NCBI RefSeq assembly: GCF_904846345.1
Contig: NZ_CAJHAJ010000001.1
Span: forward strand, 496,001-560,000
Reading direction: 5' to 3'
Origin: Psychrobacter maritimus
GTDB lineage: Bacteria > Pseudomonadota > Gammaproteobacteria > Pseudomonadales > Moraxellaceae
Length of the DNA stretch: 64,000 bases
Position numbers and translations under genes: made by a program. This document shows, in pieces, positions 45,199 to 53,110 of this stretch (position 1 is its first letter; each line of letters begins with the position of its first letter). The notes under the pieces were generated by a model that was given only the letters and a program-made list of their open reading frames with translations, was not told the origin of the DNA and searched no databases.

Positions 45199-45993
45199 TT
45201 AGGCAATATGCTCTAAAAACCCTGTATTGCGCGCCCTCATTGATAAATACAGTACGGGTAGTACAAACAAGCCCACCGCCCAAAAACTCAGCTGCATATA
45301 TAACAGCGCACCCACTAACGCCCCCACTAAAAAGCTAAACACCAATACTGAGCTGTGTGCCAGTTTTTTGCCATTATCCGCTGTGCGATTGACCAAATAA
45401 TCGGTCAGGTTGATACCAAGTTGGGTGGTATTACCGGTCATCAATACCGTCGGACTCATATGCTTAATCACTGTCTTGCTGGCAGTATTACGAATCGCCA
45501 GCGCAATCAAACCTAATCCACCCGTTATCGCCACGGTTATATCACCGGCATCGACAAAGGGTTGATAGTACAGACCGGCAATCATAAAAGCGGTTAAGAA
45601 AAACGCTTCCGCTAGGAACAAATGGCTCAGCGTTAATTGTTTATTTTTACTATGGTCAATAAATATCTTGGTCACCATGACCGTCAAAATAAATAACGGT
45701 AAGGCGGCAAGCTTAATCCATAGACCCGCCTCACCCTTGACCAAGCCACTGCCCGCCATCACCAAGTTACCTGTGACATGAGCGGTGAAGAAACCAAACA
45801 AGGTGATAAAACCAATGGTATCAATTGCCCCGCCAACCACGGTTAATAGCACGGGCGTTTGATGGCGCTGCCAAAAACTTGGCGGCTTTGAATGTAACGG
45901 CTGCGAGTCAGATGAAGCTGATTGATGGCTATCACCTTTACTAGCAGCTTCATTATTAGTATTCCCAGCATTATTAGAGATTGAGTTAGCCAC
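45199..45993 (-). CDS. YoaK-family (DUF1275) membrane protein
   Basis: Multi-pass inner-membrane protein (264 aa) of the DUF1275 family, function unknown. About six hydrophobic segments are visible after a polar Asn/Ser/Gln-rich N-terminal tail of about 45 residues. The first helix carries GGAIDTIGFITLFGFFTAHVTGN, the family signature (D-x-x-x-F and T-G-N). The GTG at 45993 overlaps the stop of the upstream FMN-reductase gene (GTGGCTAA), which suggests translational coupling. A TTG further upstream (46017) would give 272 aa. It appears to be the last gene of the doxX-reductase-DUF1275 operon. Confidence 0.85.
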   Translation of the reverse strand: MANSISNNAGNTNNEAASKGDSHQSASSDSQPLHSKPPSFWQRHQTPVLLTVVGGAIDTIGFITLFGFFTAHVTGNLVMAGSGLVKGEAGLWIKLAALPLFILTVMVTKIFIDHSKNKQLTLSHLFLAEAFFLTAFMIAGLYYQPFVDAGDITVAITGGLGLIALAIRNTASKTVIKHMSPTVLMTGNTTQLGINLTDYLVNRTADNGKKLAHSSVLVFSFLVGALVGALLYMQLSFWAVGLFVLPVLYLSMRARNTGFLEHIA

Positions 45994-46540
45994 CCGACTT
46001 GCCTGCAAACTGCACAAAATCAGTTACAAAGCCTTGTAAGAATTTTTGCGTGCGGGCGCTAACACTGCCATCTTCATTTAAGCTATCGGTTGCACGGCTG
46101 AGATGGATTTCTGGATCGACCATCAGTTGCGCCGAGAGCATTTGCATGCTTTTGCGCACATCAAGCCCACTATTGATACCACCAAAACTCCCCGGCGATG
46201 CCGTAACTACGGCAACTTTTTTATGCGTCCAGACACTTTTTTTATAGGGACGCGAGCCGATATCCACGACGTTTTTTAACGCCGCAGGCATGGTGCGATT
46301 ATGCTCTGGGGTGACAATCAATACCGCATCAGCGTCTTTTAGCTGCTGACGGACACGCTCATAGCTATCAATGGTTTTATCATCATAATCTTGATTATAA
46401 AGCGGCAAGTCTGCGATATGGACTTCCTTTATAGTGACGCTGTCAGGCATCTGCGACACGATATATTCGGCAAATTTACGATTGATGGATTCTTTTCGCA
46501 AACTACCAATAACTAGGGCGATGTTGATTGATGCGCTCAT
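45986..46540 (-). CDS. NADPH-dependent FMN reductase (ChrR/SsuE-like fold)
   Basis: Flavodoxin-like oxidoreductase of the NAD(P)H:quinone or chromate reductase type, 184 aa. ALVIGSLRKESINRKFAEYI gives the FMN-phosphate loop GSLR-x-x-S. LIVTPEHNRTMPAALKNVVDIGSRP contains the TPEHNRT-x-P-A-x-LKN substrate and FMN motif of the family, and VVTASPGSFGGINSGLDVRKSM gives the second FMN loop. Likely a soluble quinone or azo reductase guarding against redox stress. It follows doxX after 50 bases and overlaps the DUF1275 start, forming one operon. Confidence 0.9.
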   Translation of the reverse strand: MSASINIALVIGSLRKESINRKFAEYIVSQMPDSVTIKEVHIADLPLYNQDYDDKTIDSYERVRQQLKDADAVLIVTPEHNRTMPAALKNVVDIGSRPYKKSVWTHKKVAVVTASPGSFGGINSGLDVRKSMQMLSAQLMVDPEIHLSRATDSLNEDGSVSARTQKFLQGFVTDFVQFAGKSGG

Positions 46541-46590
46541 AGCAACTCCTGAATGATGATAAAACCGTATGGATTAAGCATTTTACTATA

Positions 46591-46983
46591 CTAAATTCTG
46601 CGCGTGTTGCTGTGATCAATTGAATAAGCACCTGCTCCATGGGCAAAAATCATCAAGAAACCACCCGCCATTGCGATGTTTTTCATAAAGGGGTTCATTT
46701 GTGATTCATCAATCCAGAATTGGTGGAATAGCAATGCTGAGACAACGCTAAAGCCTGCCATCAATATAGCCACCAAGCGCGCTTTAAAGCCCAATAGGAT
46801 GGCGATACCACCAAGTAACTCAACAGCGATGACCAAAGGCAATAACATACCTGGCACGCCCATCGATTCCATATAACCTTGAGTGGCAGCGTAGCCGGTA
46901 ATTTTAGTAAAACCTGAAAAGATAAAAATCATTGATAAAAATAGGCGACCAATTGGGGCGCTAAGCTCTTGTAATTTGTCCAT
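46591..46983 (-). CDS. DoxX family membrane protein
   Basis: Four-helix membrane protein of the DoxX family (130 aa). Family features include IGRLFLSMIFIFSGFTKITGYAATQGYMESMGVP near the N-terminus and LVIAVELLGGIAILLGFKARLVAILMAGFSVVSALLFHQFW. Bacterial DoxX proteins often partner oxidoreductases in quinone or thiosulfate redox and stress responses. Here it heads an operon with an FMN reductase and DUF1275, and carries a LysR-type promoter nearly identical to that of the pirin gene. Function is an inference from context. Confidence 0.9.
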   Translation of the reverse strand: MDKLQELSAPIGRLFLSMIFIFSGFTKITGYAATQGYMESMGVPGMLLPLVIAVELLGGIAILLGFKARLVAILMAGFSVVSALLFHQFWIDESQMNPFMKNIAMAGGFLMIFAHGAGAYSIDHSNTRRI

Positions 46984-47439
46984 GATTATTCTCCAATAGT
47001 ATGAAATTTCTAAAGATAACGTGTTTATTTAAAAGACTTTTGTTTGATTAGGCAACGACATTATTGTAGTTGTTGCTTATCAATAGATAAACCGTGATAA
47101 TTACAAATATGAGTTCTTATTTAGAGAACAATCAAGGAATGGTTCTATTGATACAATGATAAAAACAGTTAGTATTTGATAGAAGGTATCAGCCGCCACA
47201 GAAAGAAGTATTTTTCGATACTGCCTAACGTCCAATACCATACCTCCAATATCATGATTTTTTGCTACACTTATTGTGTTGGTATATAAGATATACTTAA
47301 CGCTAGCTTTTAAATGAAGCGCTTTTAAACCGAAGAATTTTAAACCAATATCAGTCTTTGAGCTGATAATTAAAAAAGCAGTATATTTACTCGACGATAT
47401 ACTGGCTTTTACCTACTCACTTAACAAAAGGATTGATTT
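46984..47439. other. Divergent spacer between doxX and yceI-type genes
   Basis: 456 bases without a gene. The half next to doxX holds the LysR-type promoter (47063-47132). The rest contains no repeat or element that I could define; the YceI gene promoter must be here. Confidence 0.5.
47063..47132 (-). promoter_or_regulatory. LysR-type regulated promoter of the doxX operon
   Basis: Read on the minus strand: palindrome GTTCT-N7-AGAAC (47114-47130) followed downstream by the -10 TACAAT (47063-47068). Aligns gap-free with the pirin promoter block. The box lies about 65 bases before the predicted start, the usual LysR recognition position. Confidence 0.7.
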
Positions 47440-48066
47440 ATGATCACTGTAAATTCTATTAAAAAAACCAATCGTGCGCTTGCTTTTGCTGCTATCGGTA
47501 CGCTCGGTCTGCTTAGCACCCTAGGTCACGCTGCGACTTATGAGCTTGACCCACATCATACCGCCGTGCGCTTTTCTGTAGACCATTTTGGTACCACTAC
47601 TAATGCTGGTGGCTTCTATAATCTATCGGGTATTCTTGAATACGCCCCTAAAGAGAAAAAAGGCTTTGTCGGTATTACGATTCCTATGGGCAGCTTGAGC
47701 ACAGGCATTAAAGCTTTTGACGGCCATCTAAAATCTGCGGATTTCTTTAACGTAAAAGAATATCCAACCGCTTATTTTAAATCGACTAAATGGGAATTTG
47801 ATGGCGATAAAGTTAAAGCGGTCAAAGGTGATTTAACCCTGCTTGGTAAGACCCATCCAGTGACTTTAAAAGCCACTAAATTTAACTGCTATGACAGTCC
47901 TTTATTAAAAGCTGAAGCTTGTGGTGGTGATTTTGAAACCACTATCGATAGAACCAAATGGGGCATCAATACCTTTACCGATGGCGGTATGATGAAAGAC
48001 ATCAAACTGGTCGTTCAGGTAGAAGGTAGTAAAAAAGCAGACCTTAAAAAAGCAGACCCTAAATAA
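47440..48066 (+). CDS. YceI family periplasmic protein
   Basis: Exported protein of 208 aa with a signal peptide (ALAFAAIGTLGLLSTLGHA, cleaved before ATYELD) and a YceI lipocalin-like beta-barrel: YELDPHHTAVRFSVDHFGTT at the start, GFVGITIPMGSLSTGIKAFDGHLKSADFFNVKEYP, then TLLGKTHPVTLKATKFNCY and the closing strands. YceI proteins bind isoprenoid quinones or amides in the periplasm and are often base- or stress-induced. The end of the gene has an in-frame 15-bp duplication (KKADLKKADPK). Terminator downstream. Confidence 0.93.
   Translation: MITVNSIKKTNRALAFAAIGTLGLLSTLGHAATYELDPHHTAVRFSVDHFGTTTNAGGFYNLSGILEYAPKEKKGFVGITIPMGSLSTGIKAFDGHLKSADFFNVKEYPTAYFKSTKWEFDGDKVKAVKGDLTLLGKTHPVTLKATKFNCYDSPLLKAEACGGDFETTIDRTKWGINTFTDGGMMKDIKLVVQVEGSKKADLKKADPK
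48031..48060. repeat. 15-bp tandem duplication at the 3' end of the YceI gene
   Basis: AAAAAAGCAGACCTT followed by AAAAAAGCAGACCCT; it adds five residues to the C-terminus. Confidence 0.85.
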
Positions 48067-48130
48067 GGGTAATTTACCCATTTAAGATAGTGCTTTTAGA
48101 TTGACCACAGTCTCGACTATTTGGTTTTTT

Positions 48131-48165
48131 GATAAAAGGCTGGGTTTTTAACTCAGCCTTTTATC
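48131..48165 (+). terminator. Terminator downstream of the YceI gene
   Basis: Stem GATAAAAGGCTG/CAGCCTTTTATC with an 11-base loop, then TTTT. Confidence 0.8.
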
Positions 48166-48273
48166 TTTTGTATCGTTAATATTAAATAAAATAGATATAT
48201 TAAATATATACTTAGATAAAGAAAACACTTGGGAAATAACCGTTTTATATCATGGTCATCATACGATATAGCA

Positions 48274-48340
48274 AAATAACAATAGCTAAATAACAATAGC
48301 TAAATAACAATAGCTAAATAACAATAGCTAAATAACAATA
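48274..48340. repeat. 14-bp tandem repeat in the LysR gene promoter region
   Basis: Four perfect copies of AAATAACAATAGCT plus an 11-base partial fifth, ending 14 bases before the LysR start codon. Copy-number change would shift the spacing between any upstream promoter element and the gene. Confidence 0.92.
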
Positions 48341-48354
48341 ATGGGGTAGCTAGG

Positions 48355-49260
48355 ATGGGACAATTAGAAGACATGGCGATGTTTGTTCGCATTGTCGAAG
48401 CAGGCAGCATTACCAAAGCTGCTGAACAATTAAATATTGCTAAATCAGCCGTTAGCCGCCGTCTTAAGGATTTAGAGACACGATTGGGCAGTCAGCTTAT
48501 TAGCCGCACCACGCGCCAATCAAGCTTAACCCAGGCTGGTGAGCAATATTACCAAAAGGTGAACAATATACTCAGCGAAGTTGACGCCCTAAATGAAGAA
48601 ACCAGTGGCGCGCCAACGCGTATCGAGGGCACCTTAAAAATGACTGCGCCATTGTCATTTGGCTTGATGCACCTCAATGATGTCATCGATGAATATGCCA
48701 ACCAGCATCCCAATTTGAACTTTGAGCTCGATTTTTCTGATCGCCATGTTGACTTGATTGAAGAAGGCTATGAGCTTGCCATTCGCATCAGAGAGCTACA
48801 AGATTCCAGTTATCAGGCCAAACGTTTGGCACTTATCCGTTACGCACTTTGTGCCAGTCCAGAATATTTAGAAAAGATGGGAACGCCTGCGATCCTAGAA
48901 GACTTACAACAACATGAGTTTTTGCAGTATGGTCTTGGTAAAACAAGCACGCTTACCCTGACGGACGCCCAAGGGAAAAAACACAACCACACCATTGATG
49001 CCAAAATCAAAGCCACTAATGGCGAGTTCTTGGTAGACTTAGCGGTAAAAGGTCAAGGTATTGTCTTTATTCCAACCTTTATCGCTTATAAACGGTTGGC
49101 TAAAGGGGAGCTTGTGCCTATTCTTGAACAATATCAATTACCCACACTCAATGCCTATGCGGTATATCCAAAAAACCGCTTTTTATCGCAGCGCTGCCGC
49201 TATCTCATTGATTTTATCGCCGAGCGTTTTGGTGATGACCCTTATTGGGATAAATTTTAA
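48355..49260 (+). CDS. LysR-family transcriptional regulator
   Basis: Helix-turn-helix regulator (301 aa). The N-terminal DNA-binding domain covers about residues 1-60: MAMFVRIVEAGSITKAAEQLNIAKSAVSRRLKDLETRLGSQLISRTTRQSSLTQAG. The LysR substrate domain (from about residue 90) has GTLKMTAPLSFGLMHLNDVIDEY and ends AERFGDDPYWDKF. The closest groups are the AaeR/DmlR-type regulators with an AxSxSR-rich recognition helix. It is a candidate to control the two matched promoters upstream of the pirin gene and the doxX operon, though nothing in the sequence proves this. A 14-bp repeat array lies directly upstream. Confidence 0.95.
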   Translation: MGQLEDMAMFVRIVEAGSITKAAEQLNIAKSAVSRRLKDLETRLGSQLISRTTRQSSLTQAGEQYYQKVNNILSEVDALNEETSGAPTRIEGTLKMTAPLSFGLMHLNDVIDEYANQHPNLNFELDFSDRHVDLIEEGYELAIRIRELQDSSYQAKRLALIRYALCASPEYLEKMGTPAILEDLQQHEFLQYGLGKTSTLTLTDAQGKKHNHTIDAKIKATNGEFLVDLAVKGQGIVFIPTFIAYKRLAKGELVPILEQYQLPTLNAYAVYPKNRFLSQRCRYLIDFIAERFGDDPYWDKF

Positions 49261-49306
49261 TAGACCTAACTTAGTAAACTGAGCAGTTTTTTAAAGTCGC
49301 TATAAA

Positions 49307-49339
49307 TCTTAAAACAATACTGTTAGTATTATTTTAAGA
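49307..49339. promoter_or_regulatory. Perfect-looking operator: 33-bp inverted repeat before the MBL-SDR pair
   Basis: TCTTAAAACAATAC and GTATTATTTTAAGA are inverted with 13 of 14 positions matching, separated by 5 bases, ending 27 bases before the MBL start. It lacks a T-run, so it looks like an operator rather than a terminator. Confidence 0.7.
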
Positions 49340-49366
49340 TATCCATCAGTCATAAGGAAATGCATT

Positions 49367-50506
49367 ATGGATTTGCAAGCACTCGGCATGAAAGCCATTC
49401 ACGACTTTGATGACGTTCGCCAAAGCCCGTTACCACAAGAGCGTCTAAAAGCAGCGCGTAAGCAAGCAAGCGCCTTTAGAGAGCGCTTTATGGACGAGCC
49501 GCCGGTACAGTTTTATCAAAGCGCCGACATGGTGCGTGTTCCCTACCCCACGTGGTACGCCTACAGTGGCGTCTATACCCAAAGCACCTATAAATTCCCC
49601 TACATTCATATCCTCAACCGCATTTTTATCATTCAGTATCATGACTTTTTGGGTGAATTAAAAACATTGCTATTCTCTCCTTCTGATATCGAAGCAGACC
49701 GTGAGACGCCATTTTTTAAACGCTTAACAGACAAAATGCCTAACTGGTCACCACTTGAAAGCGTGGTTGCACCTATCATTCGTGACGTCACTGGCGCCTT
49801 AGCTGAAGTTGGATTGTCTCCAGAAGATGTTGATTATATAAGCTACGACCATCTGCATACCCAAGATGTACGCCGCTGGTTAGGGACTAAAAGCATTGAT
49901 ACTAAAAATGTAGGTGAAAAAGATAAGCCTGCCTACTTTCCTAACGCCAAGCTATTGATTCACGAGCAAGAATGGCTAAGTACTACCTCTTTATTACCCG
50001 TGCAAGCAGATTGGTATTGCCCAAACGGCATCGAAGGCGTCGATGCTGATAAAGTAATTAAATTTACGGGTAGCATCCAATTGGGCGAAGGCGTCGCGCT
50101 CGTGCATACCCCCGGACATACCGAAGGCAATCATTCATTGGTGGCGCGCGTCCCAGATGGTATAAGAGTGACTTCAGAAAATGGCGTGGGCGCCGATGCT
50201 TATGCACCGATGAACTCAAAAGTGAATGCCATCCGCCGCTACGCTAAAGACACAGGCGTGGAGGTTATCCTAAACGGCAATACGCTAGAAGGTAGTAATG
50301 AGCAATATATCTCGATGGTCATTGAAAAAACCATCGCTGGTCCCTCAAAAAACCCTGACTTCCCCAATTGTGCGTCAAGTAGTGAAGCGACCCCTTATTG
50401 GTTGATTCCCGGGCATAAAGTCAGTCATTTAATAGGCGAAGCAAAGTTTGGCAGCTTGCAGAACAAATCGGCAAAAAGTCGCTCATTGCAGAAGGAAAGC
50501 GCTTGA
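49367..50506 (+). CDS. Metallo-beta-lactamase-fold hydrolase (uncharacterised)
   Basis: 379-aa protein with a metal-binding MBL pattern in the middle: DYISYDHLHTQDVRRW gives H-x-H-x-x-D at residues 162, 164 and 167, and ALVHTPGHTEGNHSLV has the third His at about 251. The N-terminal 150 residues are unusual for this fold and include VRVPYPTWYAYSGVYTQ and FPYIHILNRIFIIQYH. The C-terminal end is polar (SLQNKSAKSRSLQKESA). No signal peptide is seen. The substrate is unknown; its coupling to an SDR (one-base overlap, TGATG) suggests a two-step small-molecule degradation. A 33-bp palindrome precedes it. Confidence 0.85.
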   Translation: MDLQALGMKAIHDFDDVRQSPLPQERLKAARKQASAFRERFMDEPPVQFYQSADMVRVPYPTWYAYSGVYTQSTYKFPYIHILNRIFIIQYHDFLGELKTLLFSPSDIEADRETPFFKRLTDKMPNWSPLESVVAPIIRDVTGALAEVGLSPEDVDYISYDHLHTQDVRRWLGTKSIDTKNVGEKDKPAYFPNAKLLIHEQEWLSTTSLLPVQADWYCPNGIEGVDADKVIKFTGSIQLGEGVALVHTPGHTEGNHSLVARVPDGIRVTSENGVGADAYAPMNSKVNAIRRYAKDTGVEVILNGNTLEGSNEQYISMVIEKTIAGPSKNPDFPNCASSSEATPYWLIPGHKVSHLIGEAKFGSLQNKSAKSRSLQKESA

Positions 50507-51309
50507 TGGGTTATTTTACTAATAAAACTGTCTATATCACTGGCGCGGCTTCTGGTATCGGGCTTGAGACGGCTAAGCAGCTCATTCAGCAAGGCGCTAA
50601 GTTAGTACTGTTTGACGTACAACCGTTTGATGAGGTGCTATCAACCTTGCAAGCTATTAATAAAAATAACGCTTCGATTATCAGCTATGAATTGGACGTC
50701 ACCGACGCCGATACAACCACTCAAAAAATCGCCGAGGCGGCAAGCAAGCAGCCACCTGATATTGTCATGCACTTCGTTGGAATTACAGGTCCTTGGACGT
50801 TTGATGAGATGAGCCAAGCACAGTTTGAGCGTGTTATAAATATCAATTTATTTGGTACGCGCAACGTCCTAGCTGCCGTGCGTCCGTTTTTATCACGTGG
50901 CGATCAAGTCATGGTCACCGCTTCGATGTCATCTTTTACCGGCAGTTATGGCTACAGCTCTTATAGCGCCTCAAAGTTTGCCATTTGGGGCATGATGCAA
51001 TCGATAAGCTTTGAGTGGAAACCTCACGGTATTGATATCACTGTTTTTGCACCGCCACCGATAGATACGCCGCTCACCCAAGCGGAAGTCGGCGTCATGG
51101 CACAAGCGGGTGTCGGTATGAAAAAGCTGGCAGGCGAGCTAAAAATTGAAGATGCCGTTAAATCTATGCTAAAAGGGGTAGAAAAGCGGCAGTTCCTAGT
51201 CGTACCGGGCGTGATGGCAAACTTAATTAGATTACAGCTGCGTTTCTTTCCGGTCAGCTGGGTGAATTGGATAGGCAATAAAACGGTGGCTTTTTCGCTT
51301 AGGAAATAG
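50506..51309 (+). CDS. Short-chain dehydrogenase/reductase (SDR), coupled to the MBL gene
   Basis: Classical SDR of 267 aa. The cofactor loop is TGAASGIGLETAKQL near the N-terminus, the catalytic Ser lies in VMVTASMSSFTGSYGY, and the Tyr/Lys pair in YSSYSASKFAIWGMM (Y-x-x-x-K form). The C-terminus ends in a basic hydrophobic stretch (LIRLQLRFFPVSWVNWIGNKTVAFSLRK) that may bind a membrane. The substrate is unknown. The start at 50506 overlaps the upstream stop by one base (TGATG) with AAGGA eight bases before, so translation is coupled to the MBL gene. Confidence 0.92.
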   Translation: MGYFTNKTVYITGAASGIGLETAKQLIQQGAKLVLFDVQPFDEVLSTLQAINKNNASIISYELDVTDADTTTQKIAEAASKQPPDIVMHFVGITGPWTFDEMSQAQFERVININLFGTRNVLAAVRPFLSRGDQVMVTASMSSFTGSYGYSSYSASKFAIWGMMQSISFEWKPHGIDITVFAPPPIDTPLTQAEVGVMAQAGVGMKKLAGELKIEDAVKSMLKGVEKRQFLVVPGVMANLIRLQLRFFPVSWVNWIGNKTVAFSLRK

Positions 51310-51383
51310 CGTTTTTTAAAACTGGCTTGTATACATTGAACTTTCACAAGTATTGAATTTCAGTTAGTCACTTAAAAATTCAC

Positions 51384-51426
51384 AAAAAAAAGCGTCACCC
51401 GATTAAATATCTGGTGACGCTTTTTT
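51384..51426. terminator. Bidirectional terminator between the two SDR genes
   Basis: Stem AAAAAAAGCGTCACC/GGTGACGCTTTTTT with a 13-base loop. Confidence 0.85.
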
Positions 51427-51470
51427 ATATGACGAGTTTTCTACACTAGCTATTATCGTTAATCTTAATT

Positions 51471-52286
51471 TTAGTCTAAGGTTTGCACACCGCCACCATT
51501 AACAAATAACGTCTGCCCACTGACCCACTCAGAGATAGGCGCCGCAAAATATAGCATAGCACCAGCAATATCATCCGCTTCGCCTAAACGCTTGATAGGC
51601 GTATGCGACAACATTCTCTCTTCAATCTCAGGCGTCAATACGCTCTCTAACGCCGCAGTGCGCGTGGCACCCGGACCCACAGCATTGATACGCACCTCGG
51701 GACCGAAATCATGAGTAAGGTTCGCCACCATATGATTAACCGCCGCTTTTGATGCTGCATAGCCGCTCATATCTGGGCTCCTATTGACACTCGACATCGA
51801 GGTAGTGATAACGATTGAGCCATAGCCCGATTTTTTCATATGTGGCACGCATAATTGGCATAGACGCCACGCGCTAAAAACGTTCAATTCAAAGTCGCGA
51901 CGGAAATCATCAACAGAGATTTTAAACGGATTTTCTTGACCACCGCCACCGCCGCCTGCATTACTAATCAGGATATTGATACTACCGAATACCTCTACCG
52001 TTTTATCGACCATCGCTACCAAGTCTTCGTCTTTTAAGATATTACACTCAACCGCCAAGGCTTTAACGCCGTAGCTTTCGATGTCTTTGGCCGCTTTATT
52101 GGCATCTTCCAATTTCAGGTCTGCAATGACGATATTTGCGCCCGCTTGTGCCAAACGCAGTGCCGTTGCCTTACCAATACCATTAGCACCGCCCTTACCA
52201 ATACCATTAGCACCGCCCGTCACAATCGCCGTTTTTCCTGTTAAGTCAAATAGCTCATTAAATGATTTGTGCTCAAAAGCTTGCAT
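51471..52286 (-). CDS. SDR-family oxidoreductase with duplicated cofactor loop
   Basis: Classical SDR (271 aa) similar to 3-oxoacyl-ACP or hydroxysteroid reductases. A perfect 24-bp tandem duplication (52170-52217) repeats eight residues of the glycine-rich NAD(P) loop, giving TGGANGIGKGGANGIGKATA. The rest is intact: NILISNAGGGGG, ITTSMSSVNRSPDMSGYAASKAAVNHM with catalytic Ser, Tyr and Lys, and a normal C-terminus (SGQTLFVNGGGVQ). The insertion of eight residues in the loop could disturb cofactor binding, or may be tolerated by looping out. It is single, on the minus strand. The ATG at 52286 has TTATAAGGATTAACC upstream, so the start is clear. Confidence 0.9.
   Translation of the reverse strand: MQAFEHKSFNELFDLTGKTAIVTGGANGIGKGGANGIGKATALRLAQAGANIVIADLKLEDANKAAKDIESYGVKALAVECNILKDEDLVAMVDKTVEVFGSINILISNAGGGGGGQENPFKISVDDFRRDFELNVFSAWRLCQLCVPHMKKSGYGSIVITTSMSSVNRSPDMSGYAASKAAVNHMVANLTHDFGPEVRINAVGPGATRTAALESVLTPEIEERMLSHTPIKRLGEADDIAGAMLYFAAPISEWVSGQTLFVNGGGVQTLD
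52170..52217. repeat. Perfect 24-bp tandem duplication inside the SDR gene
   Basis: Two identical 24-base units, each beginning CTTACCAATACCATTAGCAC on the plus strand, encode GGANGIGK twice. The frame is kept. Confidence 0.95.
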
Positions 52287-52497
52287 GGTTAATCCTTATA
52301 ATAATTATTAATGGAGGCGATATATTGTTTGAAAAGTTTTAATATTTAATACCTCAAATAAGTATGCCAATTTAAAATCAAATGAATGTGTCCAATCATC
52401 CATGTTTTGTAACGCTGCTACTTATACTTATCACATACGCTTTCTCACATGCACTTTGTCATAGCGTTATACATTAGCTTGCCAAATTTCAGGCATA

Positions 52498-52535
52498 AAA
52501 AAAGCCTCACTTCTTAGTATAAGAAGTGAGGCTTT
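52498..52535 (-). terminator. Terminator downstream of tRNA-Gly
   Basis: Perfect 16-bp stem AAAGCCTCACTTCTTA/TAAGAAGTGAGGCTTT with a 3-base loop; the minus-strand transcript ends in TTTTTTT. Confidence 0.9.
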
Positions 52536-52556
52536 AGTGCTTTTGCAAGCCATATT

Positions 52557-52631
52557 TGGAGCGGGAAAAGAGATTCGAACTCTCGACCCCAACCTTGGCA
52601 AGGTTATGCTCTACCACTGAGCTATTCCCGC
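52557..52631 (-). tRNA. tRNA-Gly (anticodon GCC)
   Basis: The minus-strand sequence starts GCGGGAATAGCTCAGTGG and folds into a complete cloverleaf: acceptor GCGGGAA/TTCCCGC, D-arm GCTC/GAGC, anticodon stem TAACC/GGTTG around TTGCCAA (anticodon GCC), T-arm with GTTCGAATC-type loop (TTCGAAT), and an encoded CCA after the discriminator T. It is a single tRNA gene with its own strong terminator. Reads GGC and GGT codons. Confidence 0.96.
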
Positions 52632-53040
52632 TAATTATCAAATCGCAATGTTGTTAACAACGACTACGTCTCGATAGGCTGGCTATTTTAGCAAATATTC
52701 TGAGAGTGTCAATACCTTTTTTCAAATTTTTAATCAAAGGTATGGTTTTTAAATCTATCTTAAGAGAAAAACAAGCATAGAGTATTGATTCTAAGTGCTA
52801 TTTTAATTTACCTCATTAAGATAATAATTTTAAATAAATAGAGAAAATAATAGCAGTCTCAGCATCCTGCCCACCTAACCTTTGCTTACAACATGCTGAC
52901 AACGTTAAAACGCTAACAAAATATAATTTTTCTATAGAAGTTATAGAAATAAAAATGCTTGCGCGCAAACGATAAAGCGGCTTTAACTGCTGTATCCACT
53001 TGCATTATTTCTTGTGCGAACTACGTACCTTTTAATATCA

Positions 53041-53110
53041 CTTACTAATACCACTTACTAATACCACTTACTAATACCACTTACTAATACCACTTACTAA
53101 TACCACTTAC
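53041..53110. repeat. 13-bp tandem repeat (five full copies plus a partial)
   Basis: CTTACTAATACCA repeated perfectly five times from 53041 to 53105, then CTTAC. It lies about 215 bases upstream of the M48 protease gene. Confidence 0.95.

Noticed and set aside
53041..53110. Repeat array that could be read as a CRISPR
   Set aside because: The 13-bp units are directly adjacent with no spacers and no cas genes are in the window.
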